Shown here: one piece after another, positions 31,905-40,854 of the stretch
Numbering within the stretch: position 1 is the first letter of the stretch
Layout: every line of letters starts with the position of its first letter
Assembly: GCF_000340215.1 (NCBI RefSeq)
Contig: NW_006921537.1
Location: forward strand, 2,259,011 to 2,323,010
Direction: 5' to 3'
Origin: Pseudocercospora fijiensis CIRAD86
Lineage: Eukaryota > Ascomycota > Dothideomycetes > Mycosphaerellales > Mycosphaerellaceae
Length of the DNA stretch: 64,000 nt
Notes under the pieces: model-generated
Databases searched by the model: none
What the model was told of the DNA's origin: nothing
Seen by the model: the letters and a program-made list of their open reading frames with translations, nothing else
Position numbers and translations under genes: made by a program

Positions 31905-34049
31905 TCAACTTGTCCGATGGGCGTCTTCTGGATCATGGTTGAGGGAGAGTACTGCTGGTTCTTCGATGACAGTGAACTCTTCGTCTGAGTTGATTTCTTC
32001 GTCAGACTCATCGTCATCGGACTCAATGGACGACTCCGACGCCTCGCTCTCGCCACGCTCAACAGCGGCGTCTTTCTCGCGCTCCGTAGATTGTTGCGAG
32101 ATCGACTTGCGTTCAGAGACCTCATCGCTCTGTGTCTCTATTGGCACTCCAATCATCTTGTGGAGGAACCCTACCCGCTCGGCGGTATCGTTTCGCTCGG
32201 ATCCCGTATCGGCGTCGGGGCCCTTTGCTGCCTCTTGTGGTTCCTTATCACTTGAGGTATCGTCCTCGGACTGCTCTGGAAAGTCATAGCCATTCAGCTG
32301 CTCCAATGCTCTGCTCAGCTGCGCGCTTGTCTGCTTCAGCTTCAGTTCCAGCTCGTCGTTGACCTTGCATGCAACGACTCGAGAAGCCTTCAAGTTGAGT
32401 ACATTCGTGGCAAGACTCGTGGTGTCCCCAATGAGAAGCTCGATTTTCTTCTCGCTATCCGACAGCCGTGCCTCCAGCTCCGAAGATTTCGCCTTCTCTT
32501 CATCTAGTGCACGACGAGTCTCCCGATCTTTCGAGAACATTTTCAAAAAGCGATCATGCAGGGTATCGGCTTCTTTATTCAATCCTTTGACCTCGACATG
32601 GTGCTTAGCCTCGAGGATCTCATACTTAGTGATGAGTTCTGCCTTCTCCTGGTTCAGGGTCTGAATCTGCCGGTTTTGCTCATCCGAATAGCTCTTCCAA
32701 TCCATGCATTTGCCGTAGAGGTCTCGAATCCTCGCCTCGCATCTGTGGAACTCTTCACTCATTATGGCTAGAGACACCTTCTCTCCGTTAAATGCCTTCT
32801 CGAGCTGGCATATCTTTGACATGAGCCCGACTTCATTCTTTCGTTGCTTGTCTTGAGCGTCACGCATCGCGGCCGAAATGTGCTGGATCGTCTCGAAATA
32901 TTCCCTCTGCTGGTTATCCAACTCGGCCTTCATCTCTGCCATCTGCGAGGCGTGACCTTCCTTCTCAGCCTCCAAGGCCTTGTTACAAAGCTCGAAGGCC
33001 TCTTGCGAGTCGCACAAACGTTTTTGGAAAGCCTTCTCAGCATTCTGAAATCGCGCATTCTCTTTCTTAAGCGCTTTCTCGGCTTTGACTCGAGCACCCA
33101 TTAATTGAAGTTCGAGATTGTTCGTCACGATCTGACGTTTCACCCTTTCATCCTCAAGAGCCTTTTCAGCACGAGAACGGGAGCCCTTACCAATCTGTAA
33201 TCTTTGTGCGGCTTGTGCCGAAAAGACCTGGCATTGTGACCTTTCTTCGTCAAGGGCCATCTCAACTTTTCCCCGGGCTGCGTTCTCGTTATCAAGTACT
33301 TGTCGAGCTCGGATCGCAATCTCTTGTATACGCTGCTTCAAGGTCTGCAATTGCTCGTTGGCTTCCTTCGCAACTCTCTCGGCCTGCACACGAGCGTTGA
33401 ACTCGGTGCTATGCTTCTCCGTAAGAGCGGTCACTTCAGGCTTGTGCGCCTCATCACACTTGGCTTTCTCGGTAGCCTTCTGCAACCTTTCAGATGCGGC
33501 GATTGCACAGAGCCCTTGGTTTTGCTTCTCCAGGTGCTGGAGCTTTTCTTTGAGTTTCTCATGTGCCGTACACAGGTCAGCGTACACGATTTTGTAGTTC
33601 TTACTGCTCTCGGCTTCGAGCTGCTTCTCCAGGTCTGTGATCCGGGTCTCCTTGGACTTGAGCGAATGTTGAAGCTCTTGCTCACTCCTGTTTAGGTTGT
33701 CGTATCGAGTTCGCAGATCATTGTACCGGAGTTCAGTCTCCACTCCTTCCATGATGTCTTCGAGCTTGTACATTCGACTGATCTTCTCTGCGATTCCAGA
33801 ACGCGAAGGGCCGCTTCCACGAGGACCTGGACCGAGTATTCGGTCGAAGAGACTTCGAGAGAGCTGCGAGTTGTCTGGAGCATCGTTTCTGGAAGGGCCA
33901 CGAATGATCATCCGACGTCCAGAGGATGACATTCCGCGGAGAGAGTTCCGAGAAGAGCCACCGGACATTTTGGCGATCAGAGATTTGCAAGGACTTCGAA
34001 ATGATTCTTGGTGGATTGTTTTGTTAAATATTCTCGCGGGATGAGACAA
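31905..34049 (-). CDS. Long coiled-coil protein, 3' end uncertain
   Basis: A continuous frame of 714 residues; an in-frame ATG at 33968 (MSGGSSRNSLRG) is an equally good or better start. The first ~90 residues are Ser/Arg/Gly-rich and disordered. From about residue 105 to 600 the sequence is almost unbroken heptad-type coiled coil with many Glu/Lys/Gln and recurring phrases such as KAEKALKKENARFQNAEKA. The C-terminal ~110 residues are acidic (SESSIESDDDESDEEINSDE). It is probably a structural or tethering protein, but I recognise no family. The stop at 31905-31907 touches the assembly gap, so the true end may lie at 31665. Confidence 0.78.
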   Translation of the reverse strand: MSHPARIFNKTIHQESFRSPCKSLIAKMSGGSSRNSLRGMSSSGRRMIIRGPSRNDAPDNSQLSRSLFDRILGPGPRGSGPSRSGIAEKISRMYKLEDIMEGVETELRYNDLRTRYDNLNRSEQELQHSLKSKETRITDLEKQLEAESSKNYKIVYADLCTAHEKLKEKLQHLEKQNQGLCAIAASERLQKATEKAKCDEAHKPEVTALTEKHSTEFNARVQAERVAKEANEQLQTLKQRIQEIAIRARQVLDNENAARGKVEMALDEERSQCQVFSAQAAQRLQIGKGSRSRAEKALEDERVKRQIVTNNLELQLMGARVKAEKALKKENARFQNAEKAFQKRLCDSQEAFELCNKALEAEKEGHASQMAEMKAELDNQQREYFETIQHISAAMRDAQDKQRKNEVGLMSKICQLEKAFNGEKVSLAIMSEEFHRCEARIRDLYGKCMDWKSYSDEQNRQIQTLNQEKAELITKYEILEAKHHVEVKGLNKEADTLHDRFLKMFSKDRETRRALDEEKAKSSELEARLSDSEKKIELLIGDTTSLATNVLNLKASRVVACKVNDELELKLKQTSAQLSRALEQLNGYDFPEQSEDDTSSDKEPQEAAKGPDADTGSERNDTAERVGFLHKMIGVPIETQSDEVSERKSISQQSTEREKDAAVERGESEASESSIESDDDESDEEINSDEEFTVIEEPAVLSLNHDPEDAHRTS

Positions 34050-34535
34050 ACGATATTCTCGAAAAGCGACGTCCTTAAAAGTTGTAGCAGAAGAGAAGGA
34101 ACTTGAAAAGGACAGAATTTATCAACACATCCCAGTCTGGCGAATTTGAGTTTTGGTCTTTGTGCGCCGAATCAAGTCTTGATTCAGGCTTCGACCAACG
34201 AGCTGTCTCGTAATGTCAATGTCTCGCTCTGTCTTTGCTGGCCAGCTAGCCTCAACCACCCACAGCCTGATCTACGCCAAAGTCTTGGCAAAGTTCGATA
34301 TCACACAGCCTTGCTGACACCTATCTTGAACTCCACAAAAGTCTTACCTGGGGTCATCGCGTGATTCCGCTCGGCTGTCCACTTTACACAGCGTCGTGAC
34401 AAATTAGAAGAAAAATAATCAATTGCGGAGGTTGGGGGTATTTGATCATTTGCTGGCTGACACTTCTCTCCCTATACCTGCCAAGGGCAGCATTGTCGCC
34501 GCCCCTGACGCCCAATAGCATTAATCATTACCAAT
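34050..34535. other. Intergenic, no gene seen
   Basis: About 490 bp between two minus-strand coiled-coil genes; upstream region of the first. Confidence 0.5.
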
Positions 34536-35912
34536 TCAAAACAGACACAAATCATATAATTCATCATCCATGTGCGCCTCCATCTCCACCTCCACCTCCA
34601 CCTCGGTCATAGACCCACTGATCCGAATTTCCTCCCGCCCTCGTCCCACCGTCTCCAACTCACCCCTCGCTCTCTGCTGACCCTCAACTTCTTCCTTCAA
34701 ACTCACAATGTCCTCCTCCAACCTCTCAATCTCTGCAGCTTTCTCCACAAGCGCAGCAAACATATCCAATTTCAACTCGTGTTGCGAACAGCACACATCT
34801 TTCAGGTCATGAAGCTTCTTCTCAAGCTGAACCACTCGCTCTCTCGCAGCGTCACGTTGACTCCTCAGGCTTCCAATCTCATCATCAGCAGCCCTCAAAG
34901 CCACCTTGGCCTCTTTACATCGATAATATAACTCCACAGCACCTTCCCCTTCTTCAGTAAACCAGTAGATATCCTCGATTTGTTTGCCCAGGATCTCTGC
35001 TTCACGTTTCCAGTGATCTTTCTGCTTCTTCAACGACTCTGCACCTTTCACTTGACTGATGAGTTTTTGTAGCGTTTTCTCTTTGCTGTCGATCAAATCA
35101 GACGATGACTTCATCTCCTCATTATGTCTCTCTTCACGATCTCGGTATCCTTGGATTTCGGTCTTGAGATTTGAGATTTGGGTTGTGAAGTGGACTTTGT
35201 CATCTTGTGAACCTTGACGCAGGGCTGTGATATGTTTTTCGTCGAGGACAAGGAGGTCTTCATAGTATTCTTTGATTTCGGAGATTTCTTGATCCTGGCT
35301 CCTGAGCTTGGTTTGGAGAATTTCGACCTGGGAAGATTCGTGTGTCGTGATGGGTCGATGTTCTAGCTCGAGTTCGTCGTCATTTTGGCGATTGAGAGCT
35401 TCTTCTTGGATATCGGTGATGAGTTGTTGTAAGTCTCTTTTCTCTTCCTTCTCTGCGAGGATCTCGTTGTTGGCCTGGTTGAGGAGAAGGATGAGTTCCT
35501 GATTTTGATCTTCTAGAGCTTCGATGCGCAGATGTTCTTTGGTCTCGGTCTGGGTGTCTTCTTCCCTTGGCAAGAAATCCCATACGAGATTCGCACATCC
35601 AAAAGTCGCTCCAGCTATGACCATGACCAGCATTGTTGGGGCTTTTGCTGAGTCTGGTAAGAGGCCACAGGTAAGCGCGATCGTTGCACAAGCTACACCC
35701 GATGAGAAGCCTGTGGAAGCTCTCGAGAAGGCTTTGCTGTCGATCGAGTGTTTTGGCAAGACTTTGGACAGCGTGAAGCCGCATACCAGAGCGAGGAGCT
35801 TTTGGACATCTGGAGTATTCAGGGCACTGAGCATGGTTGAGATGATACCCGAACTCACGGCATCAGCCGTGGTTTGGTTGATGGTCGCTTTCGGTGTCTC
35901 TTGTTTTTCCAT
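34536..35912 (-). CDS. Membrane-anchored coiled-coil protein
   Basis: A single frame of 458 residues. The N-terminal ~115 residues contain hydrophobic segments (residues ~38-50, VQKLLALVCGFTLSKVL; ~70-86, GVACATIALTCGLL; ~92-110, APTMLVMVIAGATFGCANLVW), which probably form a membrane anchor. Residues ~118-420 are coiled coil (EALEDQNQELILLLNQANNE, LRSQDQEISEIKEYYEDLLV and similar). The tail has an EVEVEVEMEAHMDDEL run. No family recognised. It is next to another coiled-coil gene on the same strand, but the two show no obvious sequence kinship beyond composition. Confidence 0.72.
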   Translation of the reverse strand: MEKQETPKATINQTTADAVSSGIISTMLSALNTPDVQKLLALVCGFTLSKVLPKHSIDSKAFSRASTGFSSGVACATIALTCGLLPDSAKAPTMLVMVIAGATFGCANLVWDFLPREEDTQTETKEHLRIEALEDQNQELILLLNQANNEILAEKEEKRDLQQLITDIQEEALNRQNDDELELEHRPITTHESSQVEILQTKLRSQDQEISEIKEYYEDLLVLDEKHITALRQGSQDDKVHFTTQISNLKTEIQGYRDREERHNEEMKSSSDLIDSKEKTLQKLISQVKGAESLKKQKDHWKREAEILGKQIEDIYWFTEEGEGAVELYYRCKEAKVALRAADDEIGSLRSQRDAARERVVQLEKKLHDLKDVCCSQHELKLDMFAALVEKAAEIERLEEDIVSLKEEVEGQQRARGELETVGRGREEIRISGSMTEVEVEVEMEAHMDDELYDLCLF

Positions 35913-36332
35913 TTTGATAAGGATTTGTTGGACTGTGATGGACGATGACAGTGTCTCTTATTGCGCTATCGATGCATTCGAGAAGTCTTGATGAGGGAAG
36001 GAAAAATTGTAGAAGGGTAGTTGGGTAGTACTTATAGGGATTGTTGTCCTTCACGTCCTCATGTCCTCATGTCCTTCACGTCCTCAGGAAGTCTCTATCC
36101 CTAAAAAAGCTGTGAAGTAGTATGTCCTCAGGGCCATGACCAATCCATTTCTTTTCCGGAGCCGAATGGTTCTCGCCGGTGCGGTCCATATCTGGTAGGG
36201 AAGCTAGAGTCGTGCGAAGTTTCAAAACACCAGCGACAATGAAAGCTCACGCGAGACGATCTTGGAAATTATTAGCAAGATTCGCGTACTAAAGTTGGTT
36301 TGCGAAAGTCCACGTTGCCGACAGCTGTCTTG
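35913..36332. other. Intergenic with short tandem motif
   Basis: Region upstream of the membrane coiled-coil gene and 3' to UTP18. It holds the GTCCTC-type repeat at 36046-36088 (separate entry) and a CTATCCCTAAAAAA element. Confidence 0.5.
36046..36088. repeat. Tandem GTCCTTCAC / GTCCTCAT motif array
   Basis: Five consecutive 8-9 bp units: GTCCTTCAC, GTCCTCAT, GTCCTCAT, GTCCTTCAC, GTCCTCAGG. A further TGTCCTCAGG lies at about 36122. It sits 135-215 bp upstream of the membrane coiled-coil gene start (minus strand), so it could be a cluster of factor-binding sites; it could equally be a simple repeat. Confidence 0.7.
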
Positions 36333-38201
36333 CTATCTGATCTCCCAAAGCCTGATCTTGCCCTGCTCATTGGCGACCGCAAGTATACTGTGGGCATCGC
36401 TACCAGACCCAGTGTCGCCAGATGCAAATGCAACGCCGGTGATTCGTCCGAGAGGAGTCGAGCTTGTGGGCCAATTCTTGAAGACAGTACAACTAGGCAG
36501 GTGGACCAGTCTCATCGCATCTCGCTTCCACTTTGAGGCCATGGCCAGGATTTGACCATCGTGCGAAAATGCCAAGTGAGATGTGGGTGTTGTGATGTGG
36601 TCGAGTGTTCGCGTGGGTTTAGGTTGCGGAGGCACGTCGCTTCCTGACGCGGATTTGGGGTTGTTGCCAAGCCAGGCTCGCCTGTCGTAGATGTTGACGA
36701 TGCCCGAGCTGCTTCCAACTGCGATCCATCGATCGTTGCCGATGGGACCTCTAGTGACTTCGTGTTGTCCACCGAGAGCTAGAGTTGTCGTGCCCACCGC
36801 TCCCTCATCTTGCCACCTTGCCACCACCTTTTGCTCAGCAACGTCCCATTCTGTGATTTCGCCGCCTTTGCCCGCGACAGTCAGACCTCTGCCATCACGC
36901 CACCATGCGAAATCTGCTATGCCACCCCGGGACTCGATACGAGCTTGCGCCACCCATTGCAAAGTTGAGGCGTCAAGAATGTTGATGATACCGCCGCCTT
37001 TCCTGGTAGATCCTTGAAGTGCCATGTATCGTCCTGTTGGCGAAAGCTTGAAATTTTCCATGCTTTTCTGCTCGTGCTGTTGGCCATAGACACGAGTGAT
37101 CTTCTCTACGCGGCCAGTGGATAGATTCCAGATATGAAAGTATCGTCGTCGTGCAGAAAGAAAGATGCGCGAATCTGTCGGGTGGAATGCTGTGGTTGTG
37201 AGCTGAGACCCGCGAACGTGCAAGCTCGTCAGAAGTGGATTGGGAGTGGGAGCTGGCGGCGATTGTGCTAGCTGATGCAGATAGAGTGTCGAGGATGGTC
37301 CGGAGGAGAGCAAAAGCGGCAGGTTGGGGTGGAAGGAGAGCGATGTGATGGCACTTGGCTGCACACCAGGCACATCCTTCTGCCGTTGGATGTCCACGAC
37401 TTCGGGTCGAATCTTTCGTTTCTTCCCTGCTCCTGGGCCTGCTTGACGAACAAGAGATTCGGCATCTTGTAATAACTGCGAGAGAGGCGCGGTCGAGGGC
37501 AGGTCCTCATCGATGTCCATCTCGTTTTCCGACGTATCTTCATCAGACGCAGCTTCAGAAGTGCGTCGCTTCTTCCTTGCGGGTTTGTGCAATGCAGTCC
37601 TCGCCCACGCTGGTGCTGGATTTAGCAGCTCAAACTGCTTTCGCAGCCGTCTTCCATACTCTTTGCCAGTGACTACATCTTCAGCTTCGGTTCTTCGTAA
37701 CTTCCGCAATCGCGACACTGAAGCCAGCGAGACCAACGTTCGTTCATCATCGCTGTCCTCCCATGCAGGTGGCTGTTTCGACCGCAATGTCCCGTCTTCG
37801 CTTTCGTCGTCTGACGCGGTATCGGGTGGCGGGGCTAGCGTATTATCGCCAGTATCGGTGAAGAATAGCTGTTCAAGTGTCAACAATAGAGCCCCTAGTA
37901 ATTGTCGTATGCTCAGACCTACTTGCGCATCGTCTAGACCTTCTAGGCCAATTGCGTCTTCTTCTTGTTCTTCAACCTCTTCTTCGTCAACGACAACGTC
38001 TTTCAGCCCCTCTCTGAATCCAGCGCTGTCGCCAAAGACCAATCTCGCCAGCTCTTCTTCCGTCTCGTCCTTCTCCAATTCGCCGTCGACCACGATCTCG
38101 ACATCGGAATCGTCCTCCATTTCCTCGTCGTGTACAGGCGGAGTCGGCTGCTGCACGACTGCCTGCCGCCCTGCAGCCTTTGCCTGCTTGGACCTGGCCA
38201 T
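36333..38201 (-). CDS. UTP18: U3 snoRNP / SSU processome component Utp18
   Basis: Two exons, 38201-37923 and 37868-36333, separated by a probable 54-nt in-frame intron (37922-37869; GTAGGT donor, GAACAG acceptor), giving 604 residues. Without splicing the frame stays open with 18 extra residues. Splicing restores DDAQ-LFFTDTGD, the form expected for Utp18. The N-terminal half is acidic with ELARLVFGDSAGFREGL, characteristic of the family. The C-terminal half from about residue 270 is a WD40 propeller (ITSLSFHPNLPLLLSSG, STGRYMALQG-like blades, ending SILAVANEQGKIRLWEIR). Utp18 belongs to the small-subunit processome in the nucleolus and helps recruit the exosome in 18S rRNA maturation. Start MARSKQAKAAG chosen over an ATG 12 codons upstream. 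Confidence 0.9.
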   Translation of the reverse strand: MARSKQAKAAGRQAVVQQPTPPVHDEEMEDDSDVEIVVDGELEKDETEEELARLVFGDSAGFREGLKDVVVDEEEVEEQEEDAIGLEGLDDAQVGLSIRQLLGALLLTLEQLFFTDTGDNTLAPPPDTASDDESEDGTLRSKQPPAWEDSDDERTLVSLASVSRLRKLRRTEAEDVVTGKEYGRRLRKQFELLNPAPAWARTALHKPARKKRRTSEAASDEDTSENEMDIDEDLPSTAPLSQLLQDAESLVRQAGPGAGKKRKIRPEVVDIQRQKDVPGVQPSAITSLSFHPNLPLLLSSGPSSTLYLHQLAQSPPAPTPNPLLTSLHVRGSQLTTTAFHPTDSRIFLSARRRYFHIWNLSTGRVEKITRVYGQQHEQKSMENFKLSPTGRYMALQGSTRKGGGIINILDASTLQWVAQARIESRGGIADFAWWRDGRGLTVAGKGGEITEWDVAEQKVVARWQDEGAVGTTTLALGGQHEVTRGPIGNDRWIAVGSSSGIVNIYDRRAWLGNNPKSASGSDVPPQPKPTRTLDHITTPTSHLAFSHDGQILAMASKWKRDAMRLVHLPSCTVFKNWPTSSTPLGRITGVAFASGDTGSGSDAHSILAVANEQGKIRLWEIR

Positions 38202-38638
38202 TGTCGGCGTCTTCTCCTTCTGCACTATCTGCAGCACATTGATGGGCGCATCACATGCGAATTTCCATGACTTTTTGTGCTTACTAAGGCAAGCTGCAGC
38301 TTAGGGCGGGTGGCGCCGCACTGACGTTTCTTGGCGAGTCAGCAGCAAAGAGACGCTGAGGGCAAGCACAAGCACAGCGACACGCGACCTCCGCTCCTTT
38401 CTCGACTCGACAACAAAGAACAATCCAACACTGCATCCAGCCGTGAAGGGCGCACTTGCAATCACTACCACAGCCTATCCGCACGCACTATTCATCGCTG
38501 ACACACCGCGCGAGTGGCATCCAGCGCGACCGACTGAGGCTCGAAGCCTTCCGCGACATTCTCCTATCGTCGCAGCACCCAAACCGCTCATTCTTTGACG
38601 ACACCACCACCACCGCTCACTCATCACACACCGCCAAC
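38202..38638. other. Divergent promoter of UTP18 and NAB2
   Basis: About 440 bp between the start codons of two RNA-processing genes on opposite strands. The NAB2 frame is open upstream to 38456, but the extension has no conserved features. No other gene seen. Confidence 0.55.
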
Positions 38639-40351
38639 ATGTCTGGCGTCGATACAGGCAGCGCGCTCGCGCAGCAGATCCAGCTCGCAGTGCAGCCGAA
38701 GCTGATGGAAAATGGATGGGTGGCCGAAGAGACCGACACCACCCTCGCCGAATACGTGACCATGATGATCGTCAACGGCAAGGACATCCAAGGCGTGCAG
38801 TCAGAGCTCGGCAGCGACTTGCTGGGCCTGACCGACGACGATCCGACTGTGCGCGAGTTCGCGCAGTGGCTGTTCGACCAAGTGCGCAACATATCTCAAC
38901 CGCAGCACACTCAGCAAGCACAGCCAGAGCAGCAAGATCAGCAGCCGCAACCAATCCCAACGCTACAGGATGCAGCTATGGAAGACACTCCAGCATCCGC
39001 CGACGCACCGTATGTCACCTTTTCTTACTCCAACCACCCTCGCGACATGCATCCGGTGCACTTCACCGGAGACATGTCGCACCCCTCCCCCCAATGCTAC
39101 AAGCCTTCGCAGTACTTCGAGTGCGGCAGAGACTTTGTGCACCCCCCACGTCGACAATTTCACGTGCAGCAGCAGCAACTGACTCAACACGGCTATAGTC
39201 CGACAGGTCCCAAGTCCATGCGAAACGGCAACGGCCTACAACGAGGACGTGGCGGCCGCATGCTCGGCCAGATGAACCGAAGTATGGACCGCTCTACCGA
39301 TCTCCCTGACAATCTCAGAAGAATAAAAGGTGCAGCCGGTGGTCAAAGTGGCCGAATCAACGCACATTCTGCTCGCGACGGTCCTCCGCGCGGACCCAAG
39401 AGTCAACAGAACATCGCCAATGGGGTTCAGCGCATGATGAATGGCGGCCGTACTGGTCACCACAACAATATGGGCGGCAACATGAACCCAATGATGCAAG
39501 GCATGAACGGCAACATGAGCAGTCAGCAGCAAATGCAGTTCATGCAAATGATGGAGATGCAAGCCAATCTCCTGACACAGATGATGAACAACCAGAACGG
39601 CGGATTCCAAAACGGCAACCATGCTGGACGTGGTGGCAGAGGAGGTCACCGGGGAGGCCGCGGTGGACACACTCAAGAACCCAAGCTCAAGGCCGTGAAT
39701 GGCAAGCTGCCTGATGTTGCACTACCTGCTGGACCTGGTGGAGGATCGCACGCCGATGGCATGGAGGTCGATTCTGATGACAAGGGATCGAAGTTCTCGA
39801 CTGCGTGCCGCTTTGATCTCTCTTGCAACATGCCAGATTGCGGATTTGCACACCACGGACCAGCAACGAACGGCAAGGGAAGCATTGATATGGAGTCCAC
39901 GTGCCCTCACGGCGCGGCATGCACGAATCACAACTGCGTAGCCCGACACCCATCACCAGCGAAGAAGAATGCATTCAACAAGCAGCAAGATTGCAAATTC
40001 TTCCCCAACTGCACAAATCCTGCCTGCCCCTTCCGCCATCCAAATGCGCCACCATGCCGGAACGGCGCCGATTGTACGACACCTGGATGCACATTCGGCC
40101 ACAGCAAGATCATGTGCCGGTACAACCCTTGTCTGAATGCCAACTGCACGTTCAAACATGCGGAGGGCCAGAAACGAGGCAAGTTCGAAGACAAGGTGTG
40201 GACGGCGGAGGACTCAAGTAAGGCAGATCGATTCGCAGGCTTGGAGGAGCAGACAGCGAACGGTGAAGAGCTCATATTGCCAGGACAGGAGAACGGCAAC
40301 GCGTTGGCACAGCCGGCAGATTCTCAGATGGAGACGCAGATCGTGACTTAG
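38639..40351 (+). CDS. NAB2: Poly(A) RNA-binding protein Nab2
   Basis: Starts at ATG 38639 (MSGVDTGSALAQQI), 570 residues. Residues ~1-90 form the helical PWI-like N-terminal domain (LAQQIQLAVQPKLMENGW, ELGSDLLGL, FAQWLFDQV). A Gln/Pro-rich linker follows. Residues ~200-350 are Gly/Arg/Met/Gln-rich, with an RGG-type patch (GRGGRGGHRGGRGGH). Five CCCH zinc fingers span about residues 389-507: CRFDLSCNMPDCGFAH, CPHGAACTNHNCVARH, CKFFPNCTNPACPFRH, CRNGADCTTPGCTFGH, CRYNPCLNANCTFKH. Yeast Nab2 has seven; five is usual for filamentous relatives. The protein binds poly(A), limits tail length and accompanies mRNA through the nuclear pore. The frame extends upstream to 38456, but the inner ATG fits the family. 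Confidence 0.92.
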   Translation: MSGVDTGSALAQQIQLAVQPKLMENGWVAEETDTTLAEYVTMMIVNGKDIQGVQSELGSDLLGLTDDDPTVREFAQWLFDQVRNISQPQHTQQAQPEQQDQQPQPIPTLQDAAMEDTPASADAPYVTFSYSNHPRDMHPVHFTGDMSHPSPQCYKPSQYFECGRDFVHPPRRQFHVQQQQLTQHGYSPTGPKSMRNGNGLQRGRGGRMLGQMNRSMDRSTDLPDNLRRIKGAAGGQSGRINAHSARDGPPRGPKSQQNIANGVQRMMNGGRTGHHNNMGGNMNPMMQGMNGNMSSQQQMQFMQMMEMQANLLTQMMNNQNGGFQNGNHAGRGGRGGHRGGRGGHTQEPKLKAVNGKLPDVALPAGPGGGSHADGMEVDSDDKGSKFSTACRFDLSCNMPDCGFAHHGPATNGKGSIDMESTCPHGAACTNHNCVARHPSPAKKNAFNKQQDCKFFPNCTNPACPFRHPNAPPCRNGADCTTPGCTFGHSKIMCRYNPCLNANCTFKHAEGQKRGKFEDKVWTAEDSSKADRFAGLEEQTANGEELILPGQENGNALAQPADSQMETQIVT

Positions 40352-40854
40352 GAGGACGATCGAAGGAATCCTCCTAAGAACGATGATCCGATACGCGCGC
40401 TCGCTCGAGAACTTCATGTGCGATGAGCTGGTGACGATAAAGGGCATATGGATTTGGATGCACTGAAGCAGAGAATTTGATGTGGGAGTAGAAGCTGCTG
40501 CTGTTGCTGCTGCTGCTGTCCTGAGGAAGAGGACGTTTAGGCAGACATAGAGGAGACATGATGAATGTACTATCATCAGATTCGGCCGCAAAGGACCAGA
40601 ATACGTGTAGCGTTGATGCGAATGCAAGAGGGATACACGCGCTGAACTGACGAAAACGTTGGCGCTGGACGGAACACACTTTCTTGCATACCAATTTTTT
40701 TTCTCTCACCTCTCTCTCACACACATCGTGACACATGTAAAATTAGTGCGCCAGACGCGGAAGGAGGCAGAGGGTTGTGAAAGCGATCGATTTGAATTCA
40801 TCGTTTCGTATTCCACCGTACTACATCGTCACCATCACCACTTCCGCTCTCTGT
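40352..40854. other. Intergenic between convergent genes, with CTG repeat
   Basis: 3' flanks of NAB2 (+) and the nucleoside transporter (-). It contains an imperfect CTG/TTG triplet run at 40494-40519 and a CTCTCTCTCACACACA tract near 40710-40725. Confidence 0.5.

Noticed and set aside
37513..38304. 263-codon plus-strand Ser-rich frame opposite UTP18
   Set aside because: Ser/Cys-rich low complexity is what the complement of Asp/Glu-rich coding sequence gives; UTP18 is well supported.
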